In this document: piece after piece, positions 25,557 to 37,274 of the stretch
Layout: each line of letters opens with the position of its first letter
How positions within the stretch are numbered: position 1 is the first letter of the stretch
Source: Manis javanica
Taxonomy: Eukaryota; Chordata; Mammalia; Pholidota; Manidae
Reading direction: 5' to 3'
DNA length: 64,000 bases
NCBI RefSeq assembly: GCF_040802235.1
Contig: NC_133169.1
Coordinates: 46,011,034-46,075,033 of the forward strand
The notes under the pieces: model-generated
The model's database searches: none
The model's input: only the letters and a program-made list of their open reading frames with translations
What the model was told of the DNA's origin: nothing
Made by a program: the position numbers and the translations under genes

Positions 25557-26165
25557 GAGAAATGGAAATTCAATTGCCAGAGCTGAATTTTTATTTGTTA
25601 TTAACAAATTGTTATTTGTTATTAACAGTCTTTATGATACTGGATGTGTAGCAATTCTTCTCAGTTGGTTTTCTAAAAAAAAATCTAAGTTTGAAAGATT
25701 GGAATTCCCCCAGCTTCAAAAAAGCTCTAGTTTTTATCAAGATATATTTCACTTAGTGAATCTACCCCTGCATTTATCTTATCTTACTGACTTTAGCAGA
25801 TTTACTTTCATACAATAATTTTGTTTGTTTACCAGTTTCAACAATAAAAGGCTACCAAATTTGGACTATTTCTTTTTGTATCTTATTTTCAAACATTACA
25901 TTCATATCAAATTTTAGTTATTTCAAAAATCATATACAGATAATAGAACAATTGCACATATTAAAATTACTGCATTGAATTTCATGAATTTTACACAAAT
26001 TCTTTTATCAATGTTTAGATATTATTAGGTAGTGGACATTCCAAAAGAGATGTGTTAATGTGTTTGAAAATTGAGGTTGTATTTAATGTTCCATTATTGT
26101 GCTGGTGTATCCTAGCAGACACTAGTTTCATTTGTGTGATGTATTTTAAAGTAAATTTTTATCAA
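25557..26165. other. No recognisable gene
   Basis: AT-rich 3' flank of the OR pseudogene with an ATTTGTTATTAACA tandem duplicate near 25590-25627. Nothing else assigned. Confidence 0.5.
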
Positions 26166-26189
26166 TATGGTACCAAATGCATTATTTAG

Positions 26190-26570
26190 TTATATTCCTT
26201 CTTATTCTATTAGAAACATTGCTTTTCATAAACTCATAAAAACAGAGTTGAATGGTGATTACCAGATGGGTGGGGGTAGGGGTATTTGGGTTAGATTTTT
26301 TAAGGGTACAAACTTGGAACTAATAGATAAACAAGCCCTGGGGATATAATGCACACATAGTGATTATACACAAAGCTGTCTTATAAACTTCAAAGTCTCT
26401 AAGACACTAGATCTTGTTTCCACCAAAAATCCCAAGAAATTATAATAATCAGATATGATAAAGGTCAGCTAACACTATAGTGGTTATTATACTGCAATAC
26501 TTGATGAATCAAACCAACATACCATAAGCTTACAAAATGTTATATGAAATTATATCAATAAAATAATTTT
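26190..26570 (+). mobile_element. Old L1 3'UTR, sense
   Basis: It contains the typical old L1 3'UTR run: GAATGGTGATTACCAG, a G-rich patch, GGGATATAATGCACA, and later AAATTATATCAATAAAATAA. Highly diverged. 26571-26895 holds nothing recognised. Confidence 0.65.
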
Positions 26571-26895
26571 TAAAAGAATGTTATAGGAATTACATAGTGT
26601 TTTCCAAACTTGGAAAATCCAGAATCTTTTTTTGCTTAATGTAAAAATTCATAGGGTTTTTAAATAATCAAGTTAAACAAGCACAGGCACGTCAAAAGAC
26701 CAGAAGTAAATTTTTCTCAGTTGATTTCCTATGTGTCCAATGCTTAATTTGTATTATGGGAATCTAAGTTTAAAGAAGAGTAAGAGGAATCATTAGAAAT
26801 AAAATTGCTCTTTAGTTAGGTAGATGTGCAGCATTTATTTTTGGGTATCCAATTCAGTAAGAATTTTTTAGTAGAAATTTAAAGGAAATCAGTTA

Positions 26896-28000
26896 AATAA
26901 ATAAATACCATATAATCTCATTTATGTGTGAAATACATATACAAAGCAAAAGAGAATTAACAAAATAGCAGGAGGCTCATATAGACTGAGAAGGGACTGG
27001 TGGCTACCATGGGGGAGGGCTTGGAATGGGTGCACTGGGGGAGGGAGGGTGATAAAGGGACACAAACATTGTAAATCATAAGTCTGTCACAAATCTTTAG
27101 AACAGTGTGGAGAACATGTAATGTTTTCCTATGTTGACACTAACTATACTAGTTGATAAGATTTAATAATATGAGTAACTGTTGAGCCACTGTGTTATAT
27201 AATTGAAACCAATATAAGATTGTCTATCAACTATACTTCAATTCAAAAAAGAAAAAAATCAGCAATAACACCTAAAATAAAAAAGTATCTGCACAACAAA
27301 GGAAATAACCAACAAAATAAAAATGAAACCTATGGAATGGGAAAAATATTCGAAAATCATAAATCTGATAATGGGCTAATGACTAAAATATGCAAGGATT
27401 CATACACCATAGAAACACATAATATGATTAAAATATAGGCAATGGACCTGAACAAATGTTTTTTCTAAAAGTGGACATACAAGTTGTGAACAGGAAAATT
27501 AAAAAATAGCCAGTATCACTAATCATCTACAAAAAAATGCCAAGAAAACCATAATGAGGTACAATTCATTTATTAGGATAACCTTTATTAATAAAAAACA
27601 CATAATGTTGGTGAAGATACAGAGAATAGGGAACACTTTTACACTGTTCATAAGAATATAAATTGATACAAACATTATAACAGTTTAATATCAGGCTTAT
27701 ACCTGTGCTTTTATGTTTATTGCAAGAATTATTCACTAAAAGAAACACATGGTAACTTCAGTTGTGCAGGTGAAGATTTGGAGATATGTGTAACTGTTGA
27801 ACCACTGTGTTGTACATTGGAAACCAATGAAAGATTGTATGTCAATGAAATTAAATTAATTATTCAATTCATTTAAAAAAATAAAGACAACAGCCAGCTA
27901 AATGTCTTTCAACCAATGAATAAAGAAATGTAGCAAGTGTGGATAATGCACGGAATTGATTGTCACAATGAAGTATCATTTAGCATAAAAATGGGTGGAC
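26896..28000 (+). mobile_element. Old L1 fragments, sense (at least two)
   Basis: 26896-27250 is an L1 3' end (TGGTGGCTACCATGGGGGAG, ending in an A-rich run). 27255-27890 restarts inside ORF2 (CAACAAAGGAAATAACCAAC) and runs to another 3'UTR; 27890-28000 is again ORF2-like. The order implies separate insertions or internal rearrangement. No long frame. Confidence 0.7.
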
Positions 28001-28004
28001 CATT

Positions 28005-28850
28005 TTGTCCCCTTCATGTATTTACCCCATCACTCCAGTCCTTCCCTCTGGTAACTGCTGTCTGTTTTCCATGTTTATAGGACTATTTCTTTTTCGTTTG
28101 TGGGTTTGTTTGTTTTTTTTTAGATTCCACATATAAGTGAAATCATATGGTATTTGTCTTTTTCTGCCTGGTGTTTTTCACATAGCATATTACCCAATAG
28201 GTCCAACCATGTCACAAATGACAAATTTCCTTCTTTTTTGTGACTGAGTAATAGTCCATTGGGTATATGTGCTAATCTTCTATGTCCATTCATCAGTCTA
28301 TTAATATTTGGGTTGCTTCCATGTCTTGGTTACTGTATGTAAATAATGGTTCTATGAACATAGGTAAGTATATATATATATTTGAATTAACAATTTTGCT
28401 TTCTTCAGATAGGAATTGTTGGTTTACATGTTTTTTTTTGTTTTTAATTTTTAGAGGAATCTCAATGTTGTTTCCCACATTTCACCAATTTACATTCCCA
28501 CTAACAGTGCCTGAGGTTTCCCTTTTCTCTTCATACTCACCAACACTTGTTATTGCTTTTCCTTTGGATAGTGGCCATTCTGACTGGTATGAGGTGATAT
28601 CTCACTGTGGTTCTGACTTGCATTTCCCTGATGATTAGTGATGTGGAGCATCTCTTCATGTGCCTGTTGGCCATCTGTATGTGCTCCTTGGAAAATGTTT
28701 GTTAAGATCTCTGCTCACTTTTTAAAAGGGTTATTTGTTTTCTTGGTCTTGAGGCACATGAATTATTTATATCTTTTAGATGTTAACCTCTAATTGGATC
28801 AATTATTTGTGAATATATTATCCTGGACTGTAGATTGCCTTTCCAAAGTG
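28005..28850 (-). mobile_element. Old L1 fragment, antisense
   Basis: Reverse complement of L1 3'UTR and ORF2 C-terminal region: CCTCTGGTAACTGC at the left, then GTGGAGCATCTCTTCATGTG and TAGATTGCCTTTCC on the right. Frames broken. An AT run lies at 28370-28382. Confidence 0.75.
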
Positions 28851-29892
28851 GGAGTAAATTTGTGGTGAAACTAACCCTCAACATACATATTACTCCATGT
28901 ATATATGTGTAAATATATTTACACACCTGTGTAAAAACTATTGAATAAGAGAGTTGAGAAATGTAACACACTATTATTTTTACTACAATGGACAGTTGAA
29001 ATCATGCATATAGGAAAACAAGGGGGCTTCATTTTCCTTGTATTAGCCATTAAACAAATGAAATTAGTACACAGAGGAGCAATTCAGTCTTTATCTTTAT
29101 TTAACTAGCACATTGAAAAAGCTAATAAGGGGAAACTTTCCATTATAATATATGTTTAGGAAGGATTTTATAGTCATGTTCATTACTGGAAGTCACATAT
29201 ATTTCATATAGTCCAATTTGTTGGATAGAAGTATGGGCTTGGGAGCCAAAATGCCGGGACTGACCATGGACTTGGAAAATTGCTTATTTTACTTTATCTT
29301 ATTCTTTTCCATTGAATTATATCAATCATCTAGAAATCCATTCAGTCTATCCAAATATCTATCTTCCTTTCCCTTCAAAATAAATAATATGAAATCATTC
29401 CTTATATTTAGAATGATATCTGTTTCATTATACACTTAAAAATAAAGAAAATAATCCTTAACATTATGATACATTTGGGGCTTCTAAAATGAAAAACATC
29501 TGAGCAGTTCTTAGAGCATTGTCTGACACATCATTATTTGTAGTAGTTCTTATAATAGTAGTAGTTATACATAAAAAATCTCTAGAAATAAGTTGCACAG
29601 AAAAAAAACAATGAAATGCAATGAAATACGTACATACATATTTTTGATTCTCACACTCAGGTTGTTCCAAGCACACCTTAGGATGTTCCAATAACCAAAC
29701 TAGATATCAGTTTTTAAATTTAAATGAACTGAAACTAATTAATGTCACTGTTGTGTCAGCTTCATTTCAAGCCCTTAATAGTCACATATATCAAGTATTA
29801 ACATATTTGATAGTACAGTTCTAGGGATCTTTGACTTGCAAGCTTATGTCTATTCATTGAATTCCTGCCTCTAATTTAAAAACCCAATTTTC
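28851..29892. other. Intergenic; one possible MIR relic
   Basis: Mostly unassigned AT-rich sequence. At about 29222-29300 the text GTATGGGCTTGGGAGCC followed by GCC and ACTTGG resembles the core of the ancient tRNA-derived SINE MIR. The match is short and weak. Confidence 0.35.
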
Positions 29893-29915
29893 AGCCAGGA
29901 TGGCGGCATGGGTAG
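29893..29915 (+). promoter_or_regulatory. L1 5' terminus with YY1-like motif
   Basis: The first bases, AGCCAGGATGGCGGCATG, resemble the conserved 5' end of mammalian L1s and contain a YY1-type GATGGCGGC core. In human L1 a YY1 site at this position helps fix transcription starts at base 1. Copy 2 has the related AAGATGGCAGC at its start. Function here is inferred. Confidence 0.6.
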
Positions 29916-31839
29916 AGCAGTGGAAATCTCCTCCTGAAAACACATAGAGCTATGAAAATATAACAAAGAAAACTCTTCCTAAAATAGAGACCAGAGGACA
30001 CAGGACAACATCCAGACCACATCCACACCTGCAAGAACCCAGCGCCTTGCGAAGGGGGTAAGATACAAGCCCCGGCCCAACAGGACCCAAGCGCCCTTCC
30101 CCTGGCTACCAGCAGGTGGAAAGAAACTGGAGCGGTTTTTTTTTTTTTTTGGCGAGTGCTTTTTGGAAGCCTTAAAGGGACAGGGACCCCGTTGCTAGGG
30201 AGGCAGGGCAGCGGGACCAGTGAGGGGGTGCCTGGGACCAGCGCCTGAGGACAAAGACTACGGCGTGTTTTTCCCTGCCGGACCGGTGGGCGGGTGCCTG
30301 ACACCGGCGCCTGAGGACGGAGGAAATCGCGCGTTCTTCCCCTTTTTTTTTCTCTTTTTGGCAAGTGCTTTTTGGAAGCCTTAAAGGGACAGGCACCCCG
30401 GCGCTAAGGGGGCAGAGCAGCAGGACCAGTGAGCGGGTGCCTGGGACCGGCGCCTGAGGACAAAGAATATCTTGCGTTTTTCCCTGCGGGACCGGTGGAT
30501 GGGTACCTGAGACTGGTGCCTGAGGACGGAGTAAATCGCCCGTTTTTCCCCTTTTTTTTTCTCTTATTGGCGAGTGCTTTTTGGTAGCCTTAAAGGGACA
30601 GGGACCCCATTGCTGGGGAGGCAGGGCAGTGGGACCAGTGAGGGGGTGCCTGGGACCAGCGCCTGAGGACAAAGATTATCGTGCGTTTTTCCCTGCCAGA
30701 CGGGTGGGCAGGTGCCTGACACCAGCGCCTGAGGACGGAGGAAATTGCGCATTCTTCCCTTTTTTTTCTCTTTTTGGCGAGTGCTTTTTGGAAGCCTTAA
30801 AGGGACAGGGACCCCGGTGCTAGGGAGGCAGAGCAGCAGGACCGGTGAGCGGGTGCCTGAGACTGGCGCCTGAGGACGGAAGAAATCCCGCATTTTTCCC
30901 CTTTTTTTTTTCTCTCTCTTTGGCGAGTGCTTTTTGGAAACCTTAAAGGGACAGGGACCCCAGTGCTAGGGAGGCAGGACTGCGAGACCGGAGAGCGGGT
31001 GCCTGGGACCGGTGCCTGAGGACAAAGAATATCGCGCGTTTTTCCCCTTTATTTTTCTCTTTTTGGTGAGTGCTTTTTGGAAGCGTTAAAGGGACCGGGA
31101 CCCTGGTGCTAGGGAGGCAGGGCTGCGGGACCGGTGAGCGGGTGCCTGGGACCGGCACATGAAGACAAAACATATCGCGCGTTTTTCCCTGCGGGACCAG
31201 TGGGTGGGTACCTGAGACTGGCGCCTGAGGACGGAGTAAATCACCCGTTTTTCCCCATTTTTTTTTCTCTTTTTGGCGAGTGCTTTTTGGAACACTTGAA
31301 GGAACAGGGACCCCGGTGCTAGGGAGGCAGGGCAGCAGGACCAGTGAGCCGGTGCCTACAAACAGCACCTGAGGAAAAAAAAAAAAATTGCGTGTTTTTT
31401 CCTTTTTTTTTTTCTTTTCCCTCTCTCATTGCTACTGTTGTTGTTTTGGTTTGGAGAGTGCTTTTTGGAAGTCTTAAAGGGGCAGGACAGGACACTTAGA
31501 CCAGAGGCAGGGAATCTGGGGATCTCTGGGCACTCTAACCCCCTGGGCAACAGGGAGCACAGAGGCCCCTTATGGAGAAAAATAGTCTCCCGGCTGCTCC
31601 ACCTCCAACGGGGCTCCACCACATTGGAGGAGCAGCCCCAGCCAGGCCACACCCACAGCAACAGTGGAAATAAACTCCATAGCAAACGGGCAGGTAGCAG
31701 AAGCCCTGTCTACTCACACCTGGCATGCATAAGCCACTAGAGGTCGCTATTCCCCCAGGAGAGGAAGGCCACAGAATAACAAGAAGGGAAGCTCTTCCAG
31801 CGGTCACTCGTACCAGGTCTGCAAACTATCTCTATCACC
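29893..31839 (+). promoter_or_regulatory. L1 5'UTR, tandem-monomer type (copy 1)
   Basis: A leader of about 250 bases is followed by tandem units recognised by GTGCTTTTTGG at about 30160, 30366, 30571, 30786, 30935, 31073, 31283 and 31460. Spacings are about 205-215 bases, with shorter ones near 140-150 (and one near 177). Each unit has a T-rich block, a CTTAAAGGGAC segment, GGGAGGCAGGGC and GCGCCTGAGGAC boxes. CpG density is high compared with the surroundings. A non-repeated part (about 31480-31839) leads to ORF1. Tandem promoter monomers are known in mouse L1s, where each monomer adds promoter activity; the same role is inferred here. Confidence 0.8.
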
Positions 31840-32730
31840 ATGAAAAGGCAAAACTACAGGCAGACAAAGATCACAGAGACAACACCTGAGAAGGAGACAG
31901 ACCTAACCAGTCCTCCTGAAAAAGAATTCAAAATAAAAATCATGAACATGCTGACAGAGACGCAGAGAAAAATGCAAGAGCAATGGGAAGAGATGCAGAG
32001 AAAAATGCAAGAGCAATGGGATGAAGTCCAGAGGGAGATCACAGATATCAGGAAGGAGACCACAGAAGTGAAACAATCCCTGGAAGGATTTATAAGCAGA
32101 ATGGATAAGATGCAAGAGGCCATTGAAGGAATAGAAACCAGAGAAGAGGAACATATAGAAGCTGACATAGAGAGAGATAAAAGGACCTCCAGGAATGAAA
32201 CAACACTAAGAGAACTATGTGACCAAGCAAAAGGGAAAAAAATTGGTATTATAGGGGTACAAGAAGAAGAAGAAAGAGGAAAAGGGATAGAAAGTCTCTT
32301 TGAAGAAATAATTGATGAAAACTTCCCCAAACTGGGGGAGGAAATAATCGAACAGACGACGGAAATACACAGAACCCCCAACAGAAAGGATCCAAGGAGG
32401 ACAACACCAAGACACATAATAATTAAAATGGCAAGGACCAAGGACAAGGGAAGAGTTCTAAAGGCAGCTAGAGAGAAAAAGGTCACTTATAAAGGAAAAC
32501 GCATCAGGCTAACATCAGACTTCTCGACAGAAACCCTACAGCCCAGAAGAGAATGGCATGATATGCTTAATGCAATGAAACAGAAGGACCTTGAACCAAG
32601 GATACTGTATCCAGCATGACTATCATTTAAATATGATGGCAGGATTAAACAATTCCCAGACAAGCAAAAGCTGAGGGATTTTGCTTCCCACAAACCACCC
32701 CTTCAGGGCATCCAACAGGGACTGCTCTAG
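31840..32730 (+). pseudogene. L1 ORF1 (RNA-binding chaperone), one nonsense codon (copy 1)
   Basis: ORF1 protein is the nucleic-acid chaperone that trimerises and coats L1 RNA. The frame starts MKRQNYRQTK and would be 296 codons to the TAG at 32728-32730. A coiled coil spans roughly residues 45-110 and includes an 11-residue tandem duplication (QRKMQEQWEEM then QRKMQEQWDEV). The RRM-like part (KGKKIGIIGVQEEEERGKG to about residue 170) and the C-terminal domain (STETLQPRREWHDML) follow. The only visible fatal lesion is TGA at 32617-32619 where copy 2 has CGA, a CpG-to-TpG type change, cutting the last 36 or so residues that help bind RNA. Confidence 0.9.
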
Positions 32731-32898
32731 ATGGGAGCACTCCTAAAAATAGCACAGAACAAAACACACAACATATGAAGAAAGGAGGAGGAGGAATAAG
32801 AAGGGAGAGAAGAAAAGAATCTCCAGACAGTGTATATAACATCTCGATAAGCGAGCTAAGTTAGGCAGTAAGATACTAAAGAAGCTGACCTCGAACCT

Positions 32899-35800
32899 TT
32901 GGTAACCACGAATCTACAGCCTACAATGGCAATAAGTACATATATCTCAATAGTCACCCTAAATGTAAATGGAGTTAATGCACCAATCAAAAGACACAGA
33001 GTAATAGAATGGATAAAAAAGCAAGACCCATCTATATGCTGCTTACAAGAAACTCACCTTAAACACAAAGACAAGCATAGACTAAAAGTCAAGGGATGGA
33101 AAAACATATTTCAGGCAAACAACAGTGAGAAGAAAGCAGGGGTTGCAGTACTAATATCAGACAAAATAGACTTCAAAACAAAGAAAGTAACAAGAGATAA
33201 AGAAGGATACTACATAATGATAAAGGGATTAGTCCAACAAGAGGATATAACCATTCTAAATGTATATGCACCCAATAGAGGAGCACCAGCATATGTGAAG
33301 CAAATACTAACAGAAAAAAGAGGGAAATAGACTGCAATGCATTCATTTTAGGAGACTTCAACACACCACTCACCCCAAAGGATGGATCCACCGGGTAGAA
33401 AATAAATAAGGACACACAGGCACTGAACAACACACTAGAACAGATGGACCTAATAGAAATCTATAGAACTCTACATCCAAAAGCAACAGGATATACATTC
33501 TTTTCTGTTGCACATGGAGCATTCTCCAGAATAGACCACATACTAGCCCACCAAAAGAGCCTCAGTAAATTCCAAAATATTGAAATTCTACCAACCAATT
33601 TTTCAGACCACAAAGGTATAAAAGTAGAAATAAATTCTACAAAGAAAATAAAAAGGCTCACAAACACATGGAGGCTTAACAACATGCTACTAAATAATCA
33701 ATGGATCAATGAACAAATCAAAATAGAGATAAAGGAATATATAGAAACAAATGACAACAACAACAGTAAGACCCATCTTCTGTGGGATGCAGTGAAAGCA
33801 ATCTTAAGAGAAAAGTATATAGCAATCCAGGCACACTTGAAGAAGGAAGAACAATCCCAAATGAATAGTCTAACATCACAATTATCGAAACTGGAAAAAG
33901 AAGAACAAATGAGGCCTAAAAGTCAGCAGAAGGAGGGACATAATAAAGATCAGAGAAGAAATAAACAAAATTGAGAAGAATAAAACAATAGCAAAAATCA
34001 ACAAAACCAAGAGCTAGTTCTTTGAGAAAATAAACAAAATAGATAAGCCTCTAGCCAAACTTATTCAGAAAAAAGAGAATCAACACAAATCAACATAATC
34101 AGAAATGAGAATGGAAATATCATGACAGACACCACAGAAATACAAAGAATTATTAAAGAATACATTGTAAACCTATATGCCAACAAGCTGGAAAACCTAA
34201 TAGAAATGGACAACTTCCTAGAAAAACACAAGCTCCCAAGACTGACCAAGGAAGAAACACAAAAGTTAAACAAACCAATTACGAGCAAAGAAATTGAAAC
34301 GGTAATCAAAAAACTACCCAAGAACAAAACACCGGGGCCGGAAGGATTTACCTCGGAATTTTATCAGACACACAGAGAAGACATAATACCCATTCTCCTT
34401 AAAGTATTCCAAAAAATAGAAGAAGAGGGAATACTCCCAAACTCTTTCTATGAAGCCAACATCACCCTAATACCAAAACCAGGCAAAGACCCCACCAAAA
34501 AAGAAAATTACAGACCAATATCCCTGATAAATGTAGATGCAAAAATACTCAATAAAATATTAGCAAACAGAATTCAACAGTATATCAAAAGGATCATACA
34601 CCATGACCAAGTGGGATTCATTCCAGGGATGCAAGGATGTTACAACATTCGAAAATCCATCAACGTCATCCACCGCATCAACAAAAAGAAAGACAAAAAC
34701 CACATGATCATCTCCATAGATGCTGAAAAAGCATTTGACAAAATTCAACATCCATTCATGATCAAAACTCTCAGCAAAATGGGAATAGAGGGCAAGTACC
34801 TCAACATAATAAAGGCCATATATGATAAACCCTCAGCCAGCATTATACTGAAAAGCGAGAAGCTGAAAACATTTCCTCTGAGATGGGGAACCAGACAGAG
34901 ATGCCCACTCTCCCCACTGTTATTTAACATAGTCCTGGAGGTCCTAGCCACGGCAATCAGACAAAACAAAGAAATACAAGGAATCCAGATTGGTAAAGAA
35001 GAAGTTAAACTGTCACTATTTGCAGATGATATGATACTGTACATAAAAAACCCTAAAGACTCCACTTCAAAACTACTAGAACTGATATCAGAATACAGGA
35101 AAGTTGCAGGATACAAAATTAAGACACAGAAATCTGTAGCTTTCCTATACACTAACAATGAACCAATAGAAAGAGAAATCAGGAAAACAATTCCATTCAC
35201 AATTGCATCGAAAAGAATAAACTACCTAGGAATAAACCTAACCAAAGAAGTGAAAGACTTATACTCTGAAAACTACAAGTCACTCTTAAGAGAAATTAAA
35301 GGGGTCACTAACAAATGGAAACTCATCCCCTGCTCATGGCTAGGAAGAATTAATACCATCAAAATGGCCATCCTGCTTAAGCAATATACGGATTTGATGC
35401 AATCCCTATGAAACTACCAGCAACATTCTTCAATTAATTGGAACAAATAATTTAAAAATTCATATGGAAACACCAAAGACCCCGAATAGCCAAAGCAACC
35501 CTGAGAAAGAAGAATAAAGTAGGGGGGATCTCACTCCCAACTTCAAGCTCTACTACAAAGCCATAGTAATCAAGACAATTTGGTACTGGCAGAAGAACAG
35601 AGCCACAGACCAGTGGAACAGATTAGAGACTCCAGACATTAACCCAAACATATATGGTCAATTAATATTTGATAAAGGAGCCATGGACACACAATGGCAA
35701 AATGAAAGTCTCTTCAACAGATGGTGCTGGCAAAACTGGACAGCTACATGTAGGAGAATGAAACTGGACCTTTGCCTAACCCCATATACAAAGGTAAACT

Positions 35801-36739
35801 CAAAATGGATCAAAGACCTGAATGTAAGTCATGAAACCATTAAACTCTTGGAAAAAAACATAGGCAAAAACCTCTTAGACATAAACATGAGTGACCTCTT
35901 CTTGAAAATATCTCCCTGGGCAAGGAAAACAACAGCAAAAATGAGCAAGTGGGACTACATTAAGTTGAAAAGTTTCTGTACAGCGAAAGACACCATGAAG
36001 AGAACAAAAAGGAACCCTACAGTATGGGAGAATATATTTGAAAATGACAGATCCGATAAAGGCTTGATGTCCAGAATATATAAAGAGCTCACACGCCTCA
36101 ACAAACAAAAAACAAATACCCCAAATTAAAAAATGGGCAGAGGAACTGAACAGACAGTTCTCTAAAAAATGAATACAGATGGGCAAGAGACACTTGAAAA
36201 GATGCTCCACATCGCTAATTATCAGAGAAATGCAAATTAAAACTACAATGAGGTATCACCTCACACCAGTAAGGATAGCTGCCATCCAAAAGACAAACAA
36301 CAACAAATATTGGCGAGGCTGTGGAGAAAGGGGAACCCTCCTATGCTGCTGGTGGGAATGTAAATTAGTTCAACCATTGTGGAAAGCAGTATGGAGGTTC
36401 ATCAAAACGCTCAAAACAGACCTACCCTTTGACCCAGGAATTCCACTCCTAGGAATTTACCCTAAGAACACAGCAATCAAGTTTGAGAAAGACAGATGCA
36501 CCCCTATGTTTATCGCAGCACTATTTACAATAGCCAAGAATTGGAAGCAACCTAATTATCCATCGGTAGATGAATGGAAAAAGAAGATGTGGTACATATA
36601 CACAATGGAATACTACTCAGCCATAAGAAGTGGAAAAATCCAACCATTTGCAGCAACATGGATGGAGCTGGAGAGTATTATGCTCAGTGAAATAAGCCAA
36701 GCAGAGAAAGAGAAATACCAAATGATTTCACTCATCTGA
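32899..36739 (+). pseudogene. L1 ORF2 (endonuclease-reverse transcriptase), multiply broken (copy 1)
   Basis: ORF2 protein nicks target DNA and primes reverse transcription of L1 RNA. The endonuclease N-terminus (NVNG, QETHL) is open at 32899-33330, then a one-base loss near 33316 shifts the frame. GDFNTPL and the SDHKGI active-site histidine follow in the new frame. Further lesions seen by comparison with copy 2 are TAG at 33396, an extra A near 33917, TAG at 34015 (Trp position), and a one-base loss near 34068. The RT core is open at 34122-35411, with the FADD catalytic motif near 35020-35035, and ends after a one-base loss near 35377. The C-terminal region is in two frames (35683-36129, 36179-36739). 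Non-functional. Confidence 0.92.
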
Positions 36740-37107
36740 GGAGTATAATAACAAAGGAAAATCTGAAGGAACAAAACAGCAGTGGAATTACAGAACCCAA
36801 AAATGGACTAACAGGGACCAAAGGGAAAGGAACTGGGGAGGATGGGTGGGCAGGGAGGGATAAGGGTGGGGGAAGAAGTGGGGTATTAAGATTAGCATGC
36901 ATGGGGGGGAGGGAGAAAGGGGAGGGTGGGCTGCACAATACAGAGAGGACAAGTAGGGATTCTACAACATTTTGCTAAGCTGATGGACAGTATCCGTAAT
37001 GTGGTTGTTAGGGGGGACCTGGTATAGGGGAGAGCATATTAAACATAGTACTCTTCAGGTAAGTGTAGATTAAAAATTTAAAAAAAAAAAGAAAGAAAGA
37101 AAGAAAA
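36740..37107 (+). other. L1 3'UTR with G-rich tract and A-rich end (copy 1)
   Basis: It holds a strongly purine/G-rich tract at about 36830-36930 with several GGG runs, a usual L1 3'UTR feature that can form G-quadruplexes. Then comes the stretch around CATAGTACTCTTCAGG, and an A run plus (GAAA)n at 37078-37106. In an ordinary L1 the element would end here. Confidence 0.8.
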
Positions 37108-37274
37108 GGGGGACTACTCCTTGATAGGATAAAACTATTGGTAAATCAAAGATCAACGCATGCTTTAAATATCCTTAATGTTGATCACTTAAAGGGTGTC
37201 AGATGATCAGCTATGGAGGTACTCTTTTCTGATAATACTCCTGTCTCTTAATTAAAAAAAAAAAAAAAAAAAAA
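37108..37274 (+). mobile_element. Captured module 1 of the L1 tail, ending in an A-run
   Basis: About 140 bases starting GGGGGACTACTCCTTGATAGG, with no assignment, followed by an uninterrupted A-run of about 24 at 37251-37274. Copy 2 has the same module (44907-45051, minus) with a shorter A-run. The internal A-run looks like a fossil poly(A) tail or a template-switch junction. Confidence 0.7.

Noticed and set aside
30172-31368. Long proline/serine-rich frames across the L1 5'UTR monomers
   Set aside because: They are repeated by the monomer array in several frames and both copies, with no protein similarity; they reflect composition.
31854-32486. Long antisense frame over L1 ORF1 (and 49676-50308 over copy 2)
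   Set aside because: It is a shadow of the A-rich, low-stop ORF1 strand; it appears in both copies only because the sense sequence is shared.
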